From Lepus europaeus (Eukaryota; Chordata; Mammalia; Lagomorpha; Leporidae), in contig NC_084837.1 in assembly GCF_033115175.1 (NCBI RefSeq), forward strand, positions 65,123,266-65,187,265: a DNA stretch of 64,000 nt, given 5' to 3'. The notes below the pieces were generated by a model. It was not told the DNA's origin. It saw only the letters and a program-made list of their open reading frames with translations, and ran no database searches. Shown one piece after another: positions 60,701 to 64,000 of the stretch (the stretch's first letter is position 1; the number at the start of each line of letters is the position of its first letter). The translations under genes were made by a program, and so were the position numbers.

Positions 60701-63370
60701 TGCAGCCCATGACCGTATAACAAGACATGCTCCTTAGGACTGTTTCTCTTAGAACATTGCAAGGGTTGGAGACCAGCATTGTGGCACAGCAGGTTAAGCT
60801 GCTGCCTGCGACACCAGCATCCCATGTGAGCACTGGTTTGAGTGCTGACTGCTCCACTTCTGATCCAGCTCCCTGCTAATGTGTCTGGGAGAGCAATGGA
60901 AGATGGCCCATGATGAACTTCCGGACTCCTGATTTTGGCCTGGCCCAACCTTGACATTGCAGCCATTTCAGGAGTGAACCAGCAGATGGAAAATCAATCT
61001 CTCTCTTTCCCTCTCTTTGTAAATATGCCTTTCAAATAAATAAATCTGAAGAAAAAATTCCTGCCATTAAGATTTTCTTTAAAAAAGAAAAAGAAAATCG
61101 CAACATCTGTCCAGGCGCTGGAACAAAGACCAAAATATATATTTGTTATTATGTCTAATATCACAGATGCTGTTTCCATTTTTGTTAATGAGGCCAGTTC
61201 AAGCACCTCACATGACTGTTCACATGCATCTGTTTTCACATAAACTTCTATTTCTCTGCAGGTGCGGATCTGTTTTGTGATGATTGTGCTGATCCAGCTT
61301 GCTATTCTCATTACTTTTAGGTATCTAGGATACCCAAAGCTTAAAGGTTAGTCTTGGTTCCTTTTATTGTTAGAAGACTTTATTTCACAGTATCATGTAA
61401 TGTCCTCACTAATACCAAGTGATAAATAACAGCATAAATTGTCTTTGTGTGCTCTGTGAAGTGCATCCTTTAAACCATCACTCTTCCACAATATTCTTAC
61501 CTTGAAAAAAATTCAGTTTTTGTGCTACCTTGTAGTACAATTAGGCTCAACCAAAATGATGGGAAAAGTCACAATATAGCTCAAAATGACCAGCTTTTAA
61601 TGTAAGTAGCAAGTTCATTTTCATATGAAATACTTTTAAACAGGAAAAAAAACCCTGTTAATTCAAATAATTAAAGATAAAAAAAATACATACCTGCTTT
61701 GTGCCTAGCACCTTCATAATGTCTATGAAGTCTATTGAGTCTTGCCCCCATTAAGGAGGTAATAAAGAGTTGGCATGCCACCTCTGAAAGAGGCTAAAAA
61801 ATTTTGCCAAGACTTACAGGTGCAAGTTTGGAGCATTCAAAGGGCTGTTGGCTAATTATTCCCTCCAGAGTAGTATCCCTTTAGTAAACCTAGGCTGAGT
61901 CCGCTTGAAAGTCATGTTTTTAATGACCTTTTGGAACAATGAGCAAAATAATCAAATTTTCTACATACTGTGCATTTTCTAATAAACAACTATTTGTAAC
62001 TATATGAAAGCACTAGTGTTGACTATTTAGCAGTGATTAGCTATAGACGTGTAGGTTCAGCTGGATAATTTCTCTCCCTAGTTTTCAGCTGTTGCCATCA
62101 TTCACTGCTTAATCTAACTTTGATTCTATCAGTTGTCTCTGCTTAGGCTAATGGCTAACAAGTGAGAAATTTGTAATGGTCCTTTTTGTCTTCCAGTGTT
62201 CTTGGTCTACTTGAAACCCTCTTTACATTCTTTGTGCTTTCTTGCAGTGATTCTGAAACCTGTAGCACATCAGAATCACCCATGGACATTTAAAAATATA
62301 TGGAGGCCAAGTCCTATTTCAAATTTACTGAATTGAAATATCTGTGAATCTGTAGTTAATTAATTTATTTAGAGACAAAGAGAGAGAGAAAGAACAGAGA
62401 AACTTCTCATCTGCTGGTTCACTGTCCCCAAATCCCTGCCGTGGCTGGGACTGGGCTGGGCCAAAGCTGGAAGCCTGGAACTCAAGCCACCCTTGCTACA
62501 CTCTCATCCCATATTGGAGTGCCAGTTTGTCTTTGCTGCTGTACTTCCAATACAGATTCCTGCTAATGTGCCTGGGAAAACAGTGAATAATGGCCCAAGT
62601 ACTTGAGTTACTGTCACTCTTGTAGGAGATTTGGATGGAATTCCTGGTTCCTAACTGTTACCAGCATTTGAGGAGTGAACCAGCAGATGGAAGATCTCTT
62701 TCTCTGTCTATCTTTCCCCTTTCACTCCGTCATTCTGCCTTTGAAACAAACAAATAAATAAATCTTTTTAAAAAGAATGGAAAAGTTTTGATATTTCTTT
62801 GATACATTTTTTTCCATATTTTGATACAGCTTTTGAAAGATTGTATATTTCAATAAATCTAGAAAAGACTTATCATCCATTGAAAAAAGAACTATCTTTC
62901 ACACCTACAAGAAGATAAAATAGTATAGGCCTCTGGCAGATATGTCTGTTGTTTTCAGTAATTATATATATAATGCATATGTAGTTCCAGTAATATTGTG
63001 ATATAGTTATAATAATTGTATATATGCATCTCTTTATATGTGGCCTCACAACTATATCATTTCTTTGAACTTTCTACCCTCTACAGTTCTAAATTTATTG
63101 GCTCCCAGTATTCTGACTTTAAAGTGGTGTCTCCTGTGTGATTATTACATACCAAGATCTGCTGAATATATAGTAGTAGATAGCTTATTGAAGTCATACA
63201 GGATATGTTATTAAAAAACTGAACTTTGCTTGTGTTCACTGGATTTTTCAACTTATTCTGTTTAGAGCCTCCAGGATGTATAAATCTGACATCATTTTCC
63301 CTTCATATCTTGAGCAAAATAAACATCTTCTACTATTCTATGTTGTTGCTGACTGTATATACAGTGTTGG
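30550..63370 (+). CDS. TMEM62: TMEM62, transmembrane metallophosphoesterase-domain protein (N-terminal 495 codons)
   Basis: Multi-pass membrane protein with a calcineurin-like phosphoesterase domain; its substrate is not established. The CDS joins 30550-30729, 31029-31140, 32246-32383, 35229-35274, 42426-42567, 45298-45422, 45542-45664, 48454-48609, 52326-52485, 57415-57528, 61262-61346 and 63266-63370. It is continuous through all GT/AG junctions (1486 nt). Residues about 7-24 form a signal-anchor helix. Metal-binding motifs are intact: DIH (D63, H65), GD (D99), GNHD (N142, H143, D144), GH (H230) and GHLH (H257, H259). An Ig-like region follows (about 340-425), then membrane helices at about 435-451 and from about 479. 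Human TMEM62 has about 643 residues, so roughly 150 C-terminal residues are off the right edge. No frameshift or stop is seen. Confidence 0.97.
30730..32245 (+). other. TMEM62: TMEM62 introns 1 and 2
   Basis: Intron 1 (30730-31028) is the tail of the CpG island. Intron 2 (31141-32245) is largely unique sequence with no SINE, the only long TMEM62 intron free of them. Confidence 0.85.
31029..31140 (+). CDS. TMEM62: TMEM62 coding exon 2 (codons 61-97)
   Basis: Acceptor TTTCGGCAG, donor ACAG/GTAGGG. It begins ISDIH, the first metal-binding motif (D63, H65), and ends LVLATG, leading into the GD motif completed by exon 3. The intron upstream is only 299 bp. Confidence 0.95.
32246..32383 (+). CDS. 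TMEM62: TMEM62 coding exon 3 (codons 98-143)
   Basis: Acceptor AACTTACAG, donor CATG/GTAAGA. It encodes GDLTDAKT through KGNH: the second and third phosphoesterase motifs. The GNHD motif is split, with D144 completed by exon 4. Confidence 0.96.
32668..33345 (-). mobile_element. C-repeat SINE (minus) split by a plus SINE
   Basis: Tail side at 32668-32893, head side from 33254 to 33345 ('tgccatgccacatgctggct'). Confidence 0.85.
32894..33253 (+). mobile_element. C-repeat SINE, AATAAA-tail type, nested
   Basis: Perfect target duplication GAAATGGAGCAGT at 32881-32893 and 33254-33266. Confidence 0.94.
33355..33630 (+). repeat. L1M 3' UTR (sense)
   Basis: 'atgattctatttatatgaca' and 'tggttgctaggggttgggga' resemble old L1 3' UTR. 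Confidence 0.65.
33758..34081 (-). mobile_element. C-repeat SINE, CTGTCA-tail type (minus)
   Basis: Perfect 16-bp target duplication GATGTAGTTGTTTTAT at 33742-33757 and 34082-34097. Confidence 0.95.
35229..35274 (+). CDS. TMEM62: TMEM62 coding exon 4 (46-nt exon, codons 144-159)
   Basis: Very short exon between TTTTTGATTAG and AG/GTACTG. It encodes [15 protein letters not shown] and the start of R159. Frame and conserved sequence confirm it. Skipping it would remove 46 nt and shift the frame. Too short to stand out as an open frame. Confidence 0.95.
35521..35849 (-). mobile_element. C-repeat SINE, AATAAA-tail type (minus)
   Basis: Target duplication GGTACTTTTA at 35511-35520 and 35850-35859. 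Confidence 0.92.
36007..36082 (+). repeat. (TTCC)n then (CT)n microsatellite
   Basis: About 13-14 TTCC units followed by about 10 CT units, ending at a SINE. Confidence 0.95.
36083..36415 (-). mobile_element. C-repeat SINE, AATAAA-tail type (minus)
   Basis: 'aagatttattttatttattt' start, 'caccacagtgctggcccc' end. Confidence 0.92.
36425..36692 (-). mobile_element. C-repeat SINE (minus), internally shortened
   Basis: 'cttatttatttgagaggctg' joins directly to 'gttcactccccaaat', so the (GA)n part is missing. Confidence 0.85.
36885..38360 (+). repeat. Ancient interspersed repeat (unassigned), split by the 37122-37683 insertion
   Basis: 'caagtgtttattgagataaa' and 'tgtcttcaaggaatttatag' before, 'gaacagagctttgaaagcta' after. 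Same old family as 15825-16800 by my reading. Confidence 0.45.
37122..37666 (+). mobile_element. C-repeat SINE with probable 3' transduction
   Basis: CTGTCA-type SINE at 37122-37430, then about 236 bp of non-SINE sequence ending in a second A-run. The whole is bounded by AAAAGAAATAAAGTGGT (37105-37121) and AAAAGAAAGAAAGTGGT (37667-37683). Confidence 0.8.
38563..38830 (-). mobile_element. C-repeat SINE (minus), head missing
   Basis: 'tttatttattcattggaaag' start; stops after 'gccaggatttgaattg'. Confidence 0.85.
38887..39004 (+). mobile_element. C-repeat SINE, 5' head only
   Basis: Good head (GCTGTGGCGCAGCAGGTTAA) and B box region, ending abruptly at 'gtctgctaggcctgg' without body or tail. Confidence 0.88.
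39226..39553 (-). mobile_element. C-repeat SINE, AATAAA-tail type (minus)
   Basis: 'ggatttatttatttatttga' to 'tatgccacattgctggcccc'. Confidence 0.92.
39554..39860 (-). mobile_element. C-repeat SINE, old (minus)
   Basis: 'aaatttatttatatatgaga' to 'gctaaatgcccattccc'. Confidence 0.8.
39893..40221 (-). mobile_element. C-repeat SINE, AATAAA-tail type (minus)
   Basis: 'aagattttatttatttattt' to 'gtgccacagcgccggccc'. Confidence 0.92.
40230..40538 (-). mobile_element. C-repeat SINE, old (minus)
   Basis: 'gtgaaaggcagagagacaca' to 'ctgagccaaacatccactc'. Confidence 0.8.
40541..40855 (-). mobile_element. C-repeat SINE, old (minus)
   Basis: 'tgtttgaaagacagagcaag' to 'tactacaacctctgtaccac'. Confidence 0.8.
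41563..41880 (+). mobile_element. C-repeat SINE, AATAAA-tail type
   Basis: Imperfect target duplication around AAACACCTTT at about 41553 and 41884. Confidence 0.9.
41900..42020 (+). mobile_element. TIR-type DNA element copy 2, uninterrupted
   Basis: Ends 'gacttcaaaaagtcaatg' and 'catgaagtttttgaagcc' are inverted repeats. Interior has GAATTAAAAGATAAGTTTAT with no SINE in it. Confidence 0.75.
42426..42567 (+). CDS. TMEM62: TMEM62 coding exon 5 (codons 159-206)
   Basis: Acceptor GTATTTTTTAG, donor CAG/GTACAG, ending in phase 0. It encodes [20 protein letters not shown] through FFGILDQ, inner beta-strands of the phosphoesterase fold. Confidence 0.96.
43292..43567 (-). mobile_element. C-repeat SINE, old (minus)
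   Basis: 'taagatttatttatttattg' to 'gtgccgccatgcctgcccc'. Confidence 0.85.
43704..44038 (-). mobile_element. C-repeat SINE (minus)
   Basis: 15-T start, 'tctgccacaatgttggtcct' end. Confidence 0.88.
44050..44160 (+). repeat. MER5A-like remnant
   Basis: 'aaatgcagattccctggca' and 'gcacttcacaaatcct'. Weak. Confidence 0.4.
44270..44660 (-). repeat. L1M fragment (minus)
   Basis: 'tagaacattcctacccc' and 'tgctgaatagtattcctttt' are L1 antisense landmarks. Confidence 0.65.
44679..44966 (+). mobile_element. C-repeat SINE, AATAAA-tail type
   Basis: Imperfect target duplication around AATTTAGTTT at about 44667 and 44969. Confidence 0.88.
45298..45422 (+). CDS. TMEM62: TMEM62 coding exon 6 (codons 207-248)
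   Basis: Acceptor CCCATTTCAG, donor AG/GTGAGA. It carries the GH motif ([10 protein letters not shown]230) and a potential N-glycosylation site at N223 (NHT). The following intron is only 119 bp. Confidence 0.96.
45542..45664 (+). CDS. TMEM62: TMEM62 coding exon 7 (codons 248-289)
   Basis: Acceptor CATTGGCTAG, donor AG/GTAAGA. It encodes [16 protein letters not shown], which includes the GHLH metal motif (H257, H259), then the VGDWKDNRR strand region. Confidence 0.96.
45955..46273 (+). mobile_element. C-repeat SINE, CTGTCA-tail type
   Basis: 'ggccggtgccatggctcact' head, CTGCCTGTCAAATT then A-run. Confidence 0.92.
46354..46716 (+). mobile_element. C-repeat SINE with duplicated B-box segment
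   Basis: The interval about 46408-46453 is repeated as about 46454-46499, each ending CTCCACTTCCAATC. The second unit has TTCTAGTCCCGGTTGCTCC as in the CTGTCA-tail type, while the tail is AATAAA type. Confidence 0.9.
47500..47880 (+). repeat. Ancient interspersed repeat, possibly LTR-derived
   Basis: 'cagtggcttaacacaataaa' and 'ggagcagaagtgtggtacat' recall an old mammalian family; name uncertain. Confidence 0.4.
48454..48609 (+). CDS. TMEM62: TMEM62 coding exon 8 (codons 289-341)
   Basis: Acceptor TTTGCTCTCTAG, donor AG/GTATGT. It encodes [20 protein letters not shown] through HSTHIR: the end of the phosphoesterase domain and the link to the Ig-like region. Confidence 0.96.
49073..49304 (-). 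mobile_element. C-repeat SINE, CTGTCA-tail type (minus), 5' truncated
   Basis: Lacks the tRNA-like head (ends at 'agagctggcctg') yet has a perfect 15-bp target duplication GATTACTAGAATTTT at 49058-49072 and 49305-49319, so it inserted truncated. Confidence 0.93.
49662..50005 (-). mobile_element. C-repeat SINE, AATAAA-tail type (minus)
   Basis: Target duplication TTAAATTCTTTTT around 49652 and 50007. Confidence 0.92.
50576..50855 (-). mobile_element. C-repeat SINE (minus)
   Basis: 'aaagatttatttatttattt' to 'tatgacacaatgttggcc'. Confidence 0.88.
50858..51207 (-). mobile_element. C-repeat SINE, CTGTCA-tail type (minus)
   Basis: Near consensus, T-run of about 22; inserted beside the previous SINE within the L1M. 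Confidence 0.93.
51524..51836 (-). mobile_element. C-repeat SINE (minus)
   Basis: Possible target duplication GCAGGTTTT at about 51501 and 51843. Confidence 0.87.
52326..52485 (+). CDS. TMEM62: TMEM62 coding exon 9 (codons 341-394)
   Basis: Acceptor CTCATTTCAG, donor CAG/GTAAGT, phase 0 at its end. It encodes [18 protein letters not shown] through HNIEVTVQ, an alternating strand pattern typical of a beta-sandwich. Confidence 0.96.
52708..53030 (-). mobile_element. C-repeat SINE (minus)
   Basis: 'aaatatttatttatttgaaa' to 'ctacaccccaaggccagc'. An 11-bp repeat TCTTTCCAGAT occurs near 52848-52868. Confidence 0.87.
53172..53500 (-). mobile_element. C-repeat SINE (minus)
   Basis: 'aagatttatttgtttattca' to 'gcccacagtgctagcccc'. 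Confidence 0.87.
53920..54010 (+). repeat. MIR/L2-like remnant
   Basis: 'cttaatccacaaaacaatcc' and 'tggtgggtag' recall the MIR core. Confidence 0.4.
54510..54854 (+). mobile_element. C-repeat SINE, CTGTCA-tail type
   Basis: Perfect 14-bp target duplication AAAAGATAAATTAA at 54496-54509 and 54855-54868. Near consensus. Confidence 0.95.
54869..55178 (+). mobile_element. C-repeat SINE, AATAAA-tail type
   Basis: AAAGATAA recurs after its tail at 55179-55186. Confidence 0.9.
55280..55800 (-). repeat. Old L1 (L1ME-like), minus
   Basis: 'ggtctttttcagtctctg' and 'agagtatcctgtattctggg' recall old L1 in antisense; divergent. Confidence 0.45.
56676..56968 (+). mobile_element. C-repeat SINE, old
   Basis: 'aggcttttagcctagcagtt' head; local CACATCCCA repeat near 56720-56736. 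Confidence 0.82.
57085..57361 (-). mobile_element. C-repeat SINE, old (minus), next to exon 10
   Basis: 'cccctaagctaaaagcctgc' end lies about 54 bp before the exon 10 acceptor. (AAGC)n-like start near 57110-57123. Confidence 0.8.
57415..57528 (+). CDS. TMEM62: TMEM62 coding exon 10 (codons 395-432)
   Basis: Acceptor TTGTAACTAG, donor GTG/GTGAGT; exactly 38 codons, phase 0 on both sides. It encodes [18 protein letters not shown] through TEHCTV, the last strand of the Ig-like region before the membrane. Confidence 0.95.
57960..58210 (-). repeat. Old L1 3' region (minus)
   Basis: 'tagggataaattcctagaat' with 'tgctgaatcaaagggtaggc' matches an L1M antisense landmark. Confidence 0.65.
58300..58445 (+). 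repeat. MER5A-like DNA transposon remnant
   Basis: 'atgaatcacctggggtatta' and 'attcctaacaggctcaagga'. Confidence 0.6.
58748..59076 (-). mobile_element. C-repeat SINE (minus)
   Basis: Perfect 14-bp target duplication AGATGTTTGATTCT at 58734-58747 and 59077-59090. Confidence 0.94.
59721..60144 (+). mobile_element. Young lagomorph L1, 5' truncated (3' UTR only)
   Basis: Purine-rich L1 3' UTR with G-rich tract ('gggttgcgggtgggagggaa') and end 'ttattaaataaaagttaaaa'. Perfect 15-bp target duplication AAAAGTCACTTTATT at 59706-59720 and 60145-60159. No ORF. Confidence 0.93.
60278..60530 (-). mobile_element. C-repeat SINE, old (minus)
   Basis: 'cacctacttgaaaggcatat' to 'gtgatctacaatgtgcacc'. Confidence 0.82.
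60771..61063 (+). mobile_element. C-repeat SINE, AATAAA-tail type
   Basis: 'accagcattgtggcacagca' head, TTTCAAATAAATAAATCTG tail. Confidence 0.9.
61262..61346 (+). CDS. TMEM62: TMEM62 coding exon 11 (codons 433-461)
   Basis: Acceptor TTTCTCTGCAG, donor AAAG/GTTAGT. It encodes a clear transmembrane helix (about residues 435-451, [17 protein letters not shown]) and the RYLGYPKLK tail. Confidence 0.95.
61690..61870 (+). repeat. MIR/L2-like remnant
   Basis: 'gctttgtgcctagcaccttc' and 'ttgccaagacttacaggt' fit the MIR layout. Weak. Confidence 0.4.
62247..62344 (+). repeat. MER5A-like remnant
   Basis: 'gtagcacatcagaatcaccc' and following segment fit the MER5A left half. Confidence 0.6.
62345..62490 (-). 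mobile_element. C-repeat SINE fragment (minus)
   Basis: 'taattaatttatttagagac' to 'aagctggaagcctggaactc'; head missing. Confidence 0.75.
62491..62778 (+). mobile_element. C-repeat SINE, old
   Basis: 'ctcatcccatattggagtgc' to AAATAAATAAATCTTTTTAAA. Confidence 0.85.
63266..63370 (+). CDS. TMEM62: TMEM62 coding exon 12 (codons 461-496), last in the window
   Basis: Acceptor TTCTGTTTAG, donor TTGG/GTAAGT. It encodes [20 protein letters not shown] and the start of another membrane helix (from about residue 479). The gene continues to the right of the window. Confidence 0.95.
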
Positions 63371-63682
63371 GTAAGTAAATGAGTAAGCTTGAAATTGTGG
63401 AAAATTCTGCCACAGTACATTTTGAGAATTTTGACAACAGAATAATTTAGGTTCTTGAGGTTATAACAAATGGCACATGGATTTTTCATAAATCATTTCC
63501 TGGGACGTGGTTTTGGGAAATAAAGTTTTTTTCCTAACATGTAAAAAGGACATTTAATCAACACCAAGTTAAGGGCACCAAGAAGACCATTAAAGAATTA
63601 GTACTTTTGTAGAAATCTCCTCAGAGCAACCTTCTTTGATTACCTTAAAGTTTTATCCTTATTTCATTACACTTTTTATTTC

Positions 63683-63983
63683 CTTTTAAAGATTTATTTA
63701 TTTATTTGAGAGGCAGAGAGAGAGGTCTTCCATCCACTGGTTCACTCCCCATTTGGCTGCAATGGCCAGAGCTGCACCGATCCAAAGCCAGGAGCCAGGA
63801 GCTTCTTCTGGGTCTCCCATGTGGGTGCAGAGGCCCAAGGACTTGGGCTGTCTTCTACTGCTTTCCCAGGCCATAGATGAGAGCTAGATGGGAAGTTGAG
63901 CAGCCAGGACTTGAACTGGCACCTATATGGGATGCCAGCACTGCAAGTGGTGGCCCTACCCACTACTCCACAGTGCTGGCCCC
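63683..63983 (-). mobile_element. C-repeat SINE, AATAAA-tail type (minus)
   Basis: 'aaagatttatttatttattt' to 'ccacagtgctggcccc'; the head is near the window edge. Confidence 0.92.
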
Positions 63984-64000
63984 CTCCATGAACTTTTAAA

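Larger units (their letters stand above)
57529..64000 (+). other. TMEM62: TMEM62 introns 10, 11 and start of 12
   Basis: Contains old L1 and MER5A-like pieces, one young L1, and several SINEs. About 59100-59700, 61347-61680, 61870-62240 and 62780-63265 are otherwise plain intron. Confidence 0.8.

Overview
The window is mammalian nuclear DNA from a lagomorph, most likely rabbit (Oryctolagus) or a close leporid. The main evidence is dozens of tRNA-derived C-repeat SINEs characteristic of that lineage, plus a young L1 tail of rabbit type. It carries parts of two protein-coding genes in head-to-head (divergent) arrangement; everything else is intron, spacer and interspersed repeats. I see no bacterial genes, CRISPR array, functional tRNA or rRNA gene, or unknown multi-gene system.

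Left part (1-21885, minus strand): the 5' end of UBR1, the N-recognin E3 ubiquitin ligase of the Arg/N-degron pathway. Coding exon 1 (21805-21885) and exon 2 (615-871) are present. They are separated by a 20.9-kb intron filled with SINEs and L1 pieces. The rest of UBR1 lies beyond the left edge. A CpG-rich promoter sits at about 21.86-22.12 kb.

Middle (about 22.1-30.5 kb): a repeat-rich spacer of about 8.7 kb between the two start codons, holding SINEs, old L1 and DNA-transposon pieces and a possible solo LTR.

Right part (30550-64000, plus strand): TMEM62, a membrane protein with an extracytosolic-type metallophosphoesterase domain. Twelve coding exons are resolved by exact GT/AG junctions with continuous reading frame, giving codons 1-495 plus one base. 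All expected metal-site motifs are present (DIH, GD, GNHD, GH, GHLH). The last exons, encoding most of the C-terminal membrane segments, lie off the right edge.

The two genes are not known to act together; their neighbourhood is a conserved mammalian arrangement (UBR1-TMEM62 on human 15q15, from general knowledge). The most interesting observations concern retrotransposition: repeated use of one L1-endonuclease target, a SINE with a probable 3' transduction, an L1 with a twin-priming inversion, stacked insertions sharing one target duplication, and inverted SINE pairs flanking short TMEM62 exons.
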